Shown in pieces: positions 52,001-59,109 of a stretch of DNA of 64,000 nt (the stretch's first letter is position 1; every line of letters begins with the position of its first letter). This DNA is from Argopecten irradians. Its lineage: Eukaryota; Mollusca; Bivalvia; Pectinida; Pectinidae. The stretch is from NCBI RefSeq assembly GCF_041381155.1, contig NC_091137.1, positions 20,567,655-20,631,654 on the forward strand. The letters run 5' to 3'. A model generated the notes under the pieces. That model made no database searches. It worked only from the letters and a program-made list of their open reading frames with translations, and was not told the origin of the DNA. Made by a program: the position numbers and the translations under genes.

Positions 52001-55000
52001 CTAAATTGACCCCTTTTGACCCCGCCCCCTCAGGCCCCAAGGGGTTCAGCCCCATCATTTGTACAATTTTGAATCCCCACCCTATAAGGATGCTACCATT
52101 GTATTATGAGTGCTATCCCATGCTTAGTTTCAGAGAAGAAGTCGTTTACATGGAAATAGCTAAATTGAACACTTTTGACCCGCCCTTCAGGCCCCCGGGG
52201 GGTCAGTCCCATCATTTGTACAATTTTGAATCCCCACCCATGGTTATGGAGATGAAGTCGATTGTTTACGGATGGACAGACGACGGACGACAAACAACGG
52301 ACGCCGGACCCCACGGTATGGCATAAGCTCACCTTGGTTCTTCGAATTCGGACCAGGTGAGCTAAAAAGTGATATACTTTCTGTGACACACATATATGCG
52401 CATGCACCGAGACTAACAGAGCATCGGATATATTGGCAATTTCACATTACAATTTTGATACTTTTTTTTATCAAAGGCAGGGTTGGATCCCGGTACTTGA
52501 TAGCAATATGATATTGTTACTCTCTTTAAAAATTCGTCATTTATTTAAGGCGAGTCCAGAAGACTAATTTCCAAATTTTGATGAGTACCAGTACAAAGAA
52601 ATTACCGTAGTAATGAGTCTAGTACTCATCTAGACGAGTCCCATAAATCACTGAAATTACTGGTATATACACATTTTAAAATGTATCAATACTCTAGATC
52701 TTGACTAAATGACAAGTGTGTGTAAGAACATGATCTTCTAAAGTCTTGCAATTCTGTTTTATAATGAAAACTACATTGTTTGCACAAAAACTTGTGTATT
52801 TTCTTATGATATATCATAAATTACAATGTTAAAACAAATGAAGTCTTCTTTTTCTATGTATGACAACCAGTGTATTTCTTCAAAAGTATCAATATCAATA
52901 AAATCCGGCATCATGTCATTGGTATCGGTATGAAATTGTACCGTTTCGTTCTTAATGATATTCAACCCTAATCAAAAGCCACCCTGCATCTAGACCTTGA
53001 TTAACCTAAGCTTAGTCTTATTTCTGCATTAAACAATATTTAGGATTTTTTTTTATTCAAAATTCTAGTAAATTACTTTTAAAGGCCCACTGCATTTCCC
53101 CAAGGATTTATAGGTGATAATAAGGATTTGTCACTCTTTCTTTACACTACTAATAAACACCAAGGAGAGAAGATTTAGAAAAAATGTTGCATTTTTCACT
53201 AAAAAAATATTGTTTAATGTAATGACTGCCTGCTTCAGAAAGTAAGACGGTAACCCTCGCACCCGCAATCTACATGTATCAAAGGTTGTACTGGCGGATA
53301 TCAAAGGAAAATCAGTCAAAACAATGTATTTGTCCAAAACCCTGAGTGACTTATCCTCACCATCTACATCCTTGCTTTACCAAATGGCTTTTAAATTTAA
53401 AATGTAATGATATGGTCACAAAGATCGGGCGATATCCGGGAATAGGAGAAATCGGGAGTACATCGTTGGTTTTAACCATTTTCCCGACATCGGACTGCAC
53501 CGGTCAAAATATTTGTCACATCATTTACATAGGAAGAGGCCTAGAGGGCCGGTATCGCTCACCTGGTTTGTAATGCCAAATATTATATATATGCTGAATA
53601 CAGGTTAATTGTTTCTTTTCTAGGGGGAATTAAAGTTAAATATTTAAATTCCTATCAGGCCCCACCCCTCCTACCCCCTGGTGGGGTCAAAGCCAAAATT
53701 TATACAAACTCTGTTCTCCTTCCCCCAAATATGTTTCTGGCCGAATTTGGTTAGAATCCATGCTGAACTCTATGACTAGTAGCAATTTAAAGGATTTACC
53801 TTTATTTCCCCGATTTGGCAACACCCCTCCTGCCCTCGGGGGTCAGAGCCAAAATTTATACAAACTCTGTTCTCCTTTCCCCTGGGATGTTTCTGGCCAA
53901 ATTTGGTTAGAATCCATGTAGAACTCAATGACCAGTAGCAATTTGGAGGATTTATTTCTATTTCATTTCTTGGGCCCCGCCTCTCCTGCCCCTGGGGGTC
54001 AGAGCTGAAATCTATACAAACCCTGTTTCCCTTCCCCCAAGAATGTTTTTGGCCAAATTTAGTTACAATCCATGCAGAACTCTATGACAAGTAGCGATTT
54101 AAACGATTGACCTCTATTTCCCCCTATTGGGCCACGCCCCTCCTGTGTCCGGGGGTTCAGAGCCTAAATTTATACAATCTTTCTTCTCCTTTCCCCTAGG
54201 ATGCTTCTGGCAAAATTTGATAACAATCCATGCAGAACTTTATGACTAGTAGCTATATAGCGATTTAAAGGATTTACTTCGAATTCTATTTCCTTTATTG
54301 GGCCACGCCCATCCTACCCCTGGGGGGTCAGAGCCAAAATTTATACAAACGCTGTTCCTCTTCCCCCAAGGATGTGTTTGGCCAAATTTGGTTACATAAC
54401 AGAACTCTATGACTAGTAGCGATTTAAAGGATTTACCCCTATTTCCCCTATTGTCCCCCCCCACCTCCTGCCCTGGAGGATCAGAGCCAAAATTTATGCA
54501 AACACTATTCCCCTTTGGGCCAGGTGAGCTTAAAATGAGGCTGTGTGGTAATTGTACAGCGTCTGTTCCCAAAGAGAATGTTTTGGGAGCCGGTGAGGCA
54601 GTGCACATCGACCGAAACATGTAATGTTAACCGGCCGATTATCATACATGTCCAGGCTATAACGGGCCTATTCACCCGACATTTTGTACAGATATCTTAT
54701 GGATAATGAACGATAGTTGTGCCAGGCCTGGCCAATTGTCGGTTGTGTGATTGCCACTCGATTCCCGACCGTAATAAGGTGTGGCCTTAAGAAACTATCA
54801 ATGTTGGACTAATGGTGGAGACTATTGGTAGAGACTATGTCTCCACCTCTGGGATCGCATCTACTTTTTGTCCCAAAATTTCTGTGCACTCATGTGTACA
54901 TGCTCGACAGAATGTAGTTCTGGGTATTTCTAAGTTAAAAACAATTTTCAGGCGTGATATGTCAAAATACAAAGCAGGTAAGAAATGGTTAATGATGTGC

Positions 55001-58000
55001 CTTTGTACACAGAATTTGTGATAGAATATTTGTCACAATTTTGAAATTAATTGGTCAGAAACATGTGTGTCGAGTAAATATACATTCTGTTACCATTGTT
55101 TCTAGGTTGGAGGGTCCAACTATCTGTTAGGGTTGAATTACGTTGTCAGCTTTATACAGGAATAAATGACAGAGACTTAACAGTAAATATAATTTCTGGT
55201 ATATTGTATATAAACGTAAATGGGATCTATATCTAGTAACAACAGGATTAAGTATACAAACTCACAAAATATATACTGTCCTTTATGTAGAATATCCATA
55301 TAGCAAACTTACCAGTAATGTTGCGAATAAATACAGTGGATTTGATTAATGGCCTTCTCAGCTTCTATAGCTAGCGTTGACATCTGAAGCTGGCCCCTAC
55401 ACCTTATCGTTGACATCTGAAGCTGGCCCCTACACCTTATCGTTGACATCTGAAGCTGGCCCCTACACCTTATCGCGCTACGGTGCATAGCTGACACCAC
55501 AATGTTAGGGAAGGGGATTGACTATAGCTCTAATGAGGAGGAGGACATCAAATTGATAGTTTGTTGAGAGGGAATTAAGCTAAAGTTATGATAGCCAAAT
55601 CTAAAAAGCTCTTGGAACATAATTCTACATGCCCCCTACATAGGGAAACCCAAATTTACACATAATACCTGATATTGTTGAAGATGAATAAAAATGGGTA
55701 TCAAATTCCTAATTTTTGTTTACCCTATATTGAGTCACTTCAATGAAAGCCTACTTCCATTATGTACTAATACAATTGAAGTGTAAAATCTGAGTTTTTA
55801 CAAGTGGAATACAAAGTTTAAGTAACTGACATTAATAGCTTCAATACAGAATAGCTTGGGTGGACATCGGATTATATATACCTTTATTATATATTTATAT
55901 AGCTATATCTATAGGTGCTATAGCTACCAGTCAACAAGAGACATAGGTAGAATGGTAACAGAATATAATAAGAGTAATCAAAACTTCTCAACAATTTCGG
56001 CCATTCACCTCCTACAACAATGCTGACCAAAGACATATTTTATACAATTCAACTAGTTTTAATGTGTATAGAGTGATCATGAGGGTACGTAATTTCACAC
56101 AGTACTTAATTTCGGACACCTGACGATTTTTGCAATTTTCCTTGAAATGTCAGAAAGTTTTGCTCTGTTGTTTATGATGTGACTAAAGGAGGCCTCTCAC
56201 TGTGATTTTGTCATATTTAGTTAAACTTTTCAGGATAAGTTTGTTTTGAAAAACGAAACTGGAATAATACGGCCTATCTAACTAAAGAAATTTATAGAAA
56301 ATAAACCACTTGATGTAAAATAATTCTGGGAGATAAATAACTGACTCACGTACAAATATGTAGAAAAATTATCCCTTTTTAGAATATAACGAAAACCATA
56401 TGAAAATCCATAAAGTATAAGTGAAAAATAGATATTTTCTGCGGACACCCTATGACTTTCTGGACCTCGTTTACATTGTTTACAATGAGGAGCAGTCATT
56501 TTTTGTAACGAAAATGACGGCGTGATGTCACTTTTTCATTTCGAAATATAATTGGGTTTTGATGTCATTTCAAGATTGGAACTGTACTTCATCATTGTTT
56601 ATGATGTTGTTGGTCTATGAAACGTTTGAAAATAATTATTTTCTCCAAAAACAAGAAAATTTGAGAGGTGTCCCCAAACATGTTCAACCATAGGTTTAAT
56701 CTCAAGTTTATAACAGCTCCCGTGCGCAGTGATACGTCTACACATATCCGGTTACATAAGCGTCTGTTGTGAAGCACTTGTACATCTGCCGATGTAAGTC
56801 AAGTCTTTTTCATTCGGAATGAAATAATTTAAATTCATTAAAATCAATGCCAAAACTGTGCAAAATTACGTACCCCACTCTACGCTTGAAAAAGAGTGAT
56901 TCATGTTACTGATGTTCCTATGGAATACCATAGAATATATTGCTTATAAGAGCGCAGCTCTCTGCGCGGCCGAAGGCCGTGTAGAGCGAAGCTCTACTAA
57001 CCATAACATGTGTGTGAGCAGAATCCAATACATTCCAGTACCCCTTGGACTTTGAAATTGTGTCCCATGCGTCCATGCAGGCAGCCATGTTTTAATTCTC
57101 GTTATCAGCACGACAAGATTTTAATTTTTCTCTGTAGGCAAAACATATCACCAGAATACACTTTGAAATTACTGCAAGCATATTTAGATAACTACACAAG
57201 GACAAGAACGACACGATAAATGTACTGGTCAAAATGATATACTGTCTGTGTGTTGTCAAGTGCATGGCACCGTCAGCCTTGACGTCAGGAAGCTTGATGC
57301 TAAAGATGATGCCACATATTCTCCCGCATTTTTTATACATGGCATGTTGCCAAGTTTTCCACATTGGAACTCAAGAGAAAGATCGAAAAAAATGAAATAA
57401 TCCAGTTGAATATTTCTTTCTGACCTGTATATGACGACTGTTAGACACAAATATTGAAGAATAGCATTTGCTAAAAATCAATGATCGGACTACAAGTTTA
57501 AACAGTTTAAATCTCATTCTGAGGTTATAATTCTAACTATATTTACATTTTTATACGTAGCTGTGCTCTTCTGAGGCTTTGCCTTAAATTCATATTAACC
57601 AGGGTATCAACTTATTCTGCATGGTATGTCCAGTTCTTCAATTTTCGTTTTAAACATCTTTGATCCATATCCCTTCAATTTTACCAAAAACATATTATGA
57701 AGCCTCCACCTTTTAGTACCTTCAGTATTTTGATTTTGTTTCGGAAAGGTACATGTAGGCCTTTAAAAATCAGACCGATTTTATGTTGGGTATTAAAAGC
57801 ACAAATGCATACAATTAAAAACGCTTTTTCTTGACTGTGTAAAATAAACACTGATGTTTCGCTGTAAAAAAATCATATTTATGGTGAAACATCTAAGAAA
57901 GTGATTGTAATTTTATGGTGAAACGACCCGTCATCGATCAGTTTACACTCTTCTTCTTCTTATAAGAAACACAAATCCATCGATGCCGATGATTATATTG

Positions 58001-58807
58001 TGCGGATTGGCAGAGGCGTGATTGTGGAAAAAAAAGAGCGAAGTTATTTACAGTGATCGTGAAGGTGCATGTTATTTTTTTTTTTTATTATTTTCTTTTA
58101 GTGACAGTTATAAGATAAAAATATGAAAGAAATTTTTAGGGAGTGGGGTTTAGGTCTTCAAGTTCTGTTTTTAGGATATGTGACTTGAAGACCTCTAGTG
58201 TAGTGCTTTGTACTGTAGCCACCGGTAGGATGTTCCATTGTTTAATTGTGTGTGGAAAAAAAGAGTGTTTGAATATGTCCTTGGTGGCAACTATATGTCT
58301 ATATGTGAATGGATGTGATTGTCTCGTCCTGAAGTCTGTCAGATTGAGAATTTGACTATAGTTTTATTGCCACATGATGGTGTATGATTTTATAAAATAA
58401 AATTAAACGTGTTCTTGTTCTGCGTGTTTGTAGTGAGGTCCAGTTGAGGTTTTCCATCATGTCTTGTACTGAACTTGTGTTGTGGTATCTGCTTGTTGTA
58501 TAGCGTGCTGCTCTGCGTTGTGTTTTTTCGATTTGCATGATTTGATTTGTCTGGTGGGGGTCCCATACGGAGGAGCAGTACTCCAGTTTGGGTCTGACTA
58601 TGGCTTTGTATGCATGTTCTTTTATATGTTGCGAGTTTATCACTAACATGATAAAAATACTAAAATTGGACATAAGCACTTTGTTTAACAGTATGATAAG
58701 TTAACAAGATCCTCTATTTCAGTTACACAATATCAAATTCTATGAAAAACGTAACAAATACAAACCTCCGACGATGACCGTCCCGTGCTTTCGATGGCGG
58801 CCGCCAT
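24981..58807 (-). CDS. INTS5: Integrator complex subunit 5 (INTS5), complete, 22 coding exons
   Basis: Twenty-two exons join with consistent phases to 2826 nt, 941 residues plus TGA, close to the roughly 1020 of vertebrate INTS5. INTS5 is a helical-repeat subunit of Integrator, the nuclear complex that cleaves snRNA precursors and nascent RNA behind paused RNA polymerase II; it packs with INTS8 in the shoulder of the complex. Conserved blocks in order are: [119 protein letters not shown] and [12 protein letters not shown]. From the 5' end: 58807-58766, 49791-49581, 48716-48613, 48226-48072, 47786-47694, 44777-44576, 44039-43922, 43460-43385, 40613-40522, 37755-37697, 37182-37046, 36053-35945, 31929-31745, 31300-31104, 30882-30764, 28206-28009, 27159-26894, 26610-26540, 26286-26138, 25669-25565, 25427-25385, 25075-24981. 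Introns are full of repeats; two minisatellites contain its splice sites. Confidence 0.95.
25385..25427 (-). CDS. INTS5: INTS5 exon 21
   Basis: The acceptor is CTGTTTCAG|GAAAA and the donor GACGGG|GTTAGT. It is phase 0 in, 1 out. It encodes [14 protein letters not shown], a short charged linker that is shorter than in vertebrates. Confidence 0.8.
25565..25669 (-). CDS. INTS5: INTS5 exon 20
   Basis: The acceptor is CTTTGTAG|AGTTC and the donor ATGAAG|GTAAAC, phase 0 on both sides, residues 862-896. It encodes [15 protein letters not shown] and [13 protein letters not shown], aligning with GSLLPPALGNMHEVF and RLLLLSVWGFLRE. Confidence 0.92.
26138..26286 (-). CDS. INTS5: INTS5 exon 19
   Basis: The acceptor is GTGTTACAG|ACTCC and the donor TCGCGG|GTAAAA. 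It is phase 1 in, 0 out, residues 812-861. It encodes [20 protein letters not shown], aligning with LCYCSVLLRGLLAALLGHW. Confidence 0.92.
26540..26610 (-). CDS. INTS5: INTS5 exon 18
   Basis: The acceptor is GCTTTCAG|AGATC and the donor TCTGGAA|GTAAGT. It is phase 2 in, 1 out, residues 788-811. It encodes [20 protein letters not shown] and completes the VERDL block. Confidence 0.9.
26894..27159 (-). CDS. INTS5: INTS5 exon 17
   Basis: The acceptor is TTTGACAG|GTACATG and the donor GAACG|GTATCT. It is phase 0 in, 2 out, residues 700-787. It encodes [18 protein letters not shown] and [13 protein letters not shown], the family's WPPEEHARATVERDL block. A 31-bp minisatellite starts about 15 bp upstream of its acceptor. 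Confidence 0.94.
27175..27790. repeat. Minisatellite, 31-bp unit, INTS5 intron 16
   Basis: About 18 copies of TACTGCCTGAATATGGACAT plus AGCGTACATCC. The array starts about 15 bp upstream of the exon-17 acceptor. On the coding strand each unit holds CATATTCAGG, an acceptor-like CAG|G. Confidence 0.9.
28009..28206 (-). CDS. INTS5: INTS5 exon 16
   Basis: The acceptor is TATTGTAG|GACACA and the donor TCACAG|GTGAGT, phase 0 on both sides, residues 634-699. It contains [16 protein letters not shown], the most recognisable INTS5 signature. A full H-I element sits in the intron on its 5' side. Confidence 0.95.
28812..30493 (+). mobile_element. Full-length H-I element in INTS5 intron 15
   Basis: It has ACAAGAGGCTCAGAGGGCCT and CGCTCACCTG at the start and a hairpin AGCTCACCT...AGGTGAGCT at 30461-30492. 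About eight units of roughly 160 bp lie between. The first ~500 bp match the copy at 22825 almost base for base, apart from a 6-bp GTACAT-type indel. The 208-codon ORF (29345-29971) is a repeat translation. Confidence 0.88.
30764..30882 (-). CDS. INTS5: INTS5 exon 15
   Basis: The acceptor is TTGTATACAG|ATGCC and the donor AACACG|GTAAGA. It is phase 1 in, 0 out, residues 594-633. It encodes [16 protein letters not shown] and [10 protein letters not shown], matching the cysteine/leucine-rich block before GALHRGN in vertebrates. Confidence 0.9.
31104..31300 (-). CDS. INTS5: INTS5 exon 14
   Basis: The acceptor is TATTACAG|ATCAAC and the donor TGACAG|GTTAGT. It is phase 2 in, 1 out, residues 528-593. 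It encodes [20 protein letters not shown] and [13 protein letters not shown], typical helical-repeat sequence in the expected place. Confidence 0.9.
31745..31929 (-). CDS. INTS5: INTS5 exon 13
   Basis: The acceptor is TTGTACAG|TTGAAG and the donor TATACG|GTAGGT. It is phase 0 in, 2 out, residues 467-527. It encodes [20 protein letters not shown], equivalent to the LQPPFTARFLRNLALL block. Confidence 0.92.
33560..34500. repeat. Degenerate repeat units, INTS5 intron 12
   Basis: Segments near 33600, 34060 and 34395 share a CATAACTCA-type box, a TTTTACAG-like box and a GATGATCTA/GATAATCTA box. Two carry AAGATGGCC-type and CACTTCCGGTT motifs. They look like old tandem units of an unrecognised element just before the H-III copy at 34504. 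Confidence 0.4.
34504..34766 (+). mobile_element. H-III element, 3'-truncated
   Basis: Its 5' end ACAAGAGATCCCAGAGGGAT then TTGGCGCCCACC is intact. It breaks off at about 34766 after one unit and has no 3' hairpin. It lies in INTS5 intron 12. Confidence 0.8.
34767..35944. other. INTS5 intron sequence, nothing recognised
   Basis: AT-rich intron with no supported ORF or repeat. Confidence 0.4.
35945..36053 (-). CDS. INTS5: INTS5 exon 12
   Basis: The acceptor is GTTGTAG|GGCAG and the donor AACCAG|GTAATT. It is phase 2 in, 0 out, residues 430-466. It encodes [20 protein letters not shown], matching the LLGLLSVY region of the family. Confidence 0.9.
36343..37045. repeat. 37-bp minisatellite carrying the exon-11 splice donor
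   Basis: Nineteen 37-bp units (19 x 37 = 703 bp, exactly filling the span) follow the last part of exon 11. On the coding strand each reads ATGTTACTCAACAGTCAGGG, then ACACAG|GTAGGTC and a few variable bases. The array is therefore a serial copy of exon end plus donor. Most copies keep the donor GTAGGT. Confidence 0.95.
37046..37182 (-). CDS. INTS5: INTS5 exon 11 (donor amplified as minisatellite)
   Basis: The acceptor is TTTTTTCCAG|AATCG and the first donor ACACAG|GTAGGTCC. It is phase 0 in, 2 out, residues 385-429. It encodes [20 protein letters not shown] and ends LLNSQGH. The last 26 exon bases plus 11 intron bases recur 19 times downstream. Use of any later donor would read into TAG at once (CAC AGG TAG). 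Confidence 0.92.
37697..37755 (-). CDS. INTS5: INTS5 exon 10
   Basis: The acceptor is TTTGTCCCCAG|AGAAG and the donor CTGTTG|GTAAGT. It is phase 1 in, 0 out, residues 365-384. It encodes [20 protein letters not shown]. The preceding intron holds the H-II and H-I elements at 37.9-40.5 kb. Confidence 0.9.
37859..39871 (+). mobile_element. Full-length H-II element in INTS5 intron 9
   Basis: It starts CAAGAGGCCCATGGGCCT and GCGGTCACCTGAG, and ends in a hairpin at 39841-39870 whose last arm CTCAGGTGACC is the exact complement of that box. Units of about 327 bp (GAAGAGTATTTGATTC, CCCCTTTTGGCCCCACC, GGGGTCAGTCGT) repeat about 3.5 times. ACGACGGACGACG tracts precede the hairpin. The twin 98-codon ORFs at 38567 and 38894 are repeat translations. 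Confidence 0.88.
39908..39937. repeat. Perfect 12-bp-arm hairpin
   Basis: AGGGATTTCCAT and ATGGAAATCCCT flank a 6-base loop. It marks the junction where a truncated H-I element follows an H-II element. Confidence 0.7.
39938..40464 (+). mobile_element. H-I element, 5'-truncated, INTS5 intron 9
   Basis: Three to four H-I units (AGGATGTTACC, CCCCGCCCCTCAGGCCCC) end in the hairpin arms AAGCTCAACTTGG and GCAGGTGAGCTA. There is no ACAAGAG start. The open frame at 40155-40343 is a repeat translation. Confidence 0.75.
40522..40613 (-). CDS. INTS5: INTS5 exon 9
   Basis: The acceptor is TTTTTACAG|TTTCC and the donor CCTCAAG|GTAAGT. It is phase 2 in, 1 out, residues 334-364. It encodes [20 protein letters not shown], aligning with the NLAVHLVSQ...YRLLQFL block. 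Confidence 0.92.
40676..43115. repeat. 2.4-kb minisatellite, about 54-bp unit, INTS5 intron 8
   Basis: More than 40 copies of ACAAACTTATTCACCTTCCC, ATTGGAAGTAATGTATGAA and ATAATAGGGAGCAT in several variants. The variants (with or without AGTA; GGGATCACA or GGGAGCATA endings) recur in blocks, suggesting higher-order amplification. Confidence 0.92.
43385..43460 (-). CDS. INTS5: INTS5 exon 8
   Basis: The acceptor is GTATTTTCAG|TGAC and the donor TATGAAAG|GTAGAT. It is phase 1 in, 2 out, residues 309-333. It encodes [15 protein letters not shown]. The large 54-bp minisatellite fills the following intron. Confidence 0.88.
43922..44039 (-). CDS. INTS5: INTS5 exon 7
   Basis: The acceptor is GATACAG|GACAG and the donor CAAGGAT|GTAAGT. 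It is phase 0 in, 1 out, residues 270-308. It encodes [18 protein letters not shown], matching the conserved [13 protein letters not shown] block. Confidence 0.94.
44576..44777 (-). CDS. INTS5: INTS5 exon 6
   Basis: The acceptor is GTTGCCAG|ATCATG and the donor TTTGAG|GTAGGC. It is phase 2 in, 0 out, residues 202-269. It encodes [18 protein letters not shown] and [16 protein letters not shown], diagnostic of INTS5. The first 17 exon bases plus the acceptor are the seed of the 29-bp minisatellite upstream. Confidence 0.95.
44766..45048. repeat. 29-bp minisatellite carrying the exon-6 acceptor (left part)
   Basis: About ten units of ATAAAATCAGGAAAACATGA plus TCTGGAAAC lie directly upstream of exon 6. 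On the coding strand each unit reads ATGTTTCCAG|ATCATG and TTTTCCTGAT, i.e. acceptor AG plus the first exon bases. The array resumes at 46618. Confidence 0.93.
45049..46617 (+). mobile_element. Full-length H-III element inserted in the minisatellite
   Basis: It has ACAAGAGATCCCAGAGGGAT and GGCGCCCACC at the start and a hairpin AGCCCACCATC...GATGGTGGGCT at 46591-46616, then A. About eight units of roughly 170 bp carry AAAATCAAAGATGGCTGCC. Removing it restores the 29-bp repeat register exactly (AAACAT|AAAATCAGG), with no duplicated bases. ORFs on both strands are repeat translations. Confidence 0.92.
46618..46975. repeat. 29-bp minisatellite carrying the exon-6 acceptor (right part)
   Basis: About twelve further units continue the array at 44766-45048 in the same register after the H-III element. 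Both TCTGGAAACAT and TCTGAAAACAT variants occur; each keeps CAG on the coding strand. One unit has an extra ATG. Confidence 0.93.
47694..47786 (-). CDS. INTS5: INTS5 exon 5
   Basis: The acceptor is TTACAG|GATTC and the donor CATAGG|GTAAGT. It is phase 2 in and out, residues 171-201. It encodes [16 protein letters not shown] and [11 protein letters not shown]. The intron that follows contains the exon-6 acceptor minisatellite and the H-III element. Confidence 0.93.
48072..48226 (-). CDS. INTS5: INTS5 exon 4
   Basis: The acceptor is TGTGTGCAG|TGG and the donor GCAGCAAT|GTAGGT. It is phase 0 in, 2 out, residues 120-170. It encodes [10 protein letters not shown] and [12 protein letters not shown], one of the best-conserved INTS5 blocks. 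Confidence 0.94.
48613..48716 (-). CDS. INTS5: INTS5 exon 3
   Basis: The acceptor is ACTTGAAG|ATGAAAG and the donor TCTAGC|GTAAGT. It is phase 1 in, 0 out, residues 85-119. It encodes [15 protein letters not shown] and [11 protein letters not shown], matching the IRANPKAWAPVIS block of the family. Confidence 0.92.
48793..48957. mobile_element. Foldback MITE-like inverted repeat, INTS5 intron 3
   Basis: The outer arms TAAACTATCTTTCTATGGCA and its near-inverse ending ATGCCATAGGAAGATAGTT are followed inward by more pairing (CAGACAATC with GATTGTCTG). Nearly the whole 165 bp folds back. No coding content; TA may be the target duplication. Confidence 0.75.
49581..49791 (-). CDS. INTS5: INTS5 exon 2
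   Basis: The acceptor is TCTGGCAG|ACAATT and the donor CTGTCG|GTAATG. It is phase 0 in, 1 out, residues 15-84. It encodes [16 protein letters not shown] and [17 protein letters not shown], the conserved N-terminal block of INTS5. The preceding intron is about 9 kb. Confidence 0.93.
49792..50650. other. INTS5 intron 1 segment, no gene seen
   Basis: AT-rich intron sequence without supported ORFs. Confidence 0.4.
50660..52364 (+). mobile_element. H-I element interrupted by H-III
   Basis: H-I units lie on both sides (about 50660-50822 and 51996-52364). The right part ends in the hairpin AGCTCACCTTGG...GGACCAGGTGAGCT (52326-52363). The 5' start is missing. An H-III element splits a unit at TATATGGA|AATAGCTAAATTG. 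Confidence 0.8.
50823..51995 (+). mobile_element. Full-length H-III element nested in H-I
   Basis: It runs from ACAAGAGATCCCAGAGGGAT and GGCGCCCACC to the hairpin CCCACCATCTGTTGATGGTT and GGCTA. Units of about 180 bp occur; two adjacent ~300-bp blocks (around 51000 and 51310) are near identical. The joined flanks equal an H-I unit with one substitution and no duplication. Confidence 0.88.
53230..53385 (-). mobile_element. Fragment related to the TIR transposon at 4570
   Basis: AAGACGGTAACCCTCGCACC, GATATCAAAGGAAAA and GACTTATCCT match, in reverse, 4660-4845. Only the interior is present, without TIRs. Confidence 0.6.
53531..54531 (+). mobile_element. H-I element with the 16270-type units
   Basis: The 5' end is slightly diverged (AGGAAGAGGCCTAGAGGGCC then CGCTCACCTGG) and the 3' end is GGGCCAGGTGAGCTT with the first hairpin arm lost. 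Six units of about 165 bp (GCAGAACTCTATGACTAGTA, CCCCTCCTGCCCCTGGGGG) match the 16270 element. It lies in INTS5 intron 1. Confidence 0.82.
55376..55474. repeat. 33-bp sequence repeated three times
   Basis: CGTTGACATCTGAAGCTGGC and CCCTACACCTTAT occur three times without change. Perfect identity suggests a recent expansion. It lies in INTS5 intron 1. Confidence 0.95.
55475..58060. other. INTS5 intron 1 segment, no gene seen
   Basis: AT-rich sequence with no recognised exon. A GC-rich foldback, AGAGCGCAGCTCTCTGCGCG with GCCGAAGGCCGTGTAGAGCG, lies at about 56950-56993. Confidence 0.4.
58070..58643 (-). pseudogene. 5'-truncated non-LTR retrotransposon, RT C-terminal end
   Basis: Minus-strand translation gives [34 protein letters not shown] and [17 protein letters not shown]. 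This is the thumb/C-terminal part of reverse transcriptases of CR1/Jockey-type LINEs. After a frameshift near 58352 the other frame continues with the usual [18 protein letters not shown] end. An A-rich tail follows at about 58080. It is a dead 5'-truncated copy in INTS5 intron 1. Confidence 0.82.
58766..58807 (-). CDS. INTS5: INTS5 exon 1 (start)
   Basis: The ATG at 58807 sits in AACATGGCGGCCGCC, a YY1-like context common at metazoan starts. The exon encodes [14 protein letters not shown] and ends GAG|GTTTGT in phase 0, which fits exon 2 directly. The sequence itself is not conserved, so the call rests on frame, donor and position. Confidence 0.75.
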
Positions 58808-59109
58808 GTTTTTTTTCAATCGATTGTCAGGATGCAAATGGAACGAAACTGATATCAAGACATAAATTAAAATAGAGTCTAGCCATGTTTACCATACAAT
58901 TATGTTTAAGAATAAAATAATTATATCGGTCAGTATTTTTACATTTTTTTTAAGAAAAAAGGCAATAAATTATTAAAATTTTGTTTCGTTTTTGTACGAG
59001 AGCAGTGTGATTCTTTAAAATGCATTAACTTCCTGTTGTTTCCCTCGCGCGTACCACTAACTAACTCGGGCCAGCGCAGGCCTTGTGTTGTCAGAAAAAC
59101 CTACGACGG
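58808..59109. promoter_or_regulatory. Candidate bidirectional promoter INTS5 / DAXX-like
   Basis: This is the interval between the INTS5 start codon and a possible non-coding first exon of the DAXX-like gene ending at 59109 (GACGG|GTATGT). The right half is locally GC-richer (CCTCGCGCGTACC, GGGCCAGCGCAGG). No TATA box was assigned. The exact starts are inferred. Confidence 0.45.

Noticed and set aside
55313..55383. Possible INTS5 exon encoding [20 protein letters not shown]
   Set aside because: It has plausible splice sites, but including it shifts frame into a stop. Exon 1 joins 49791-49581 directly in phase 0.
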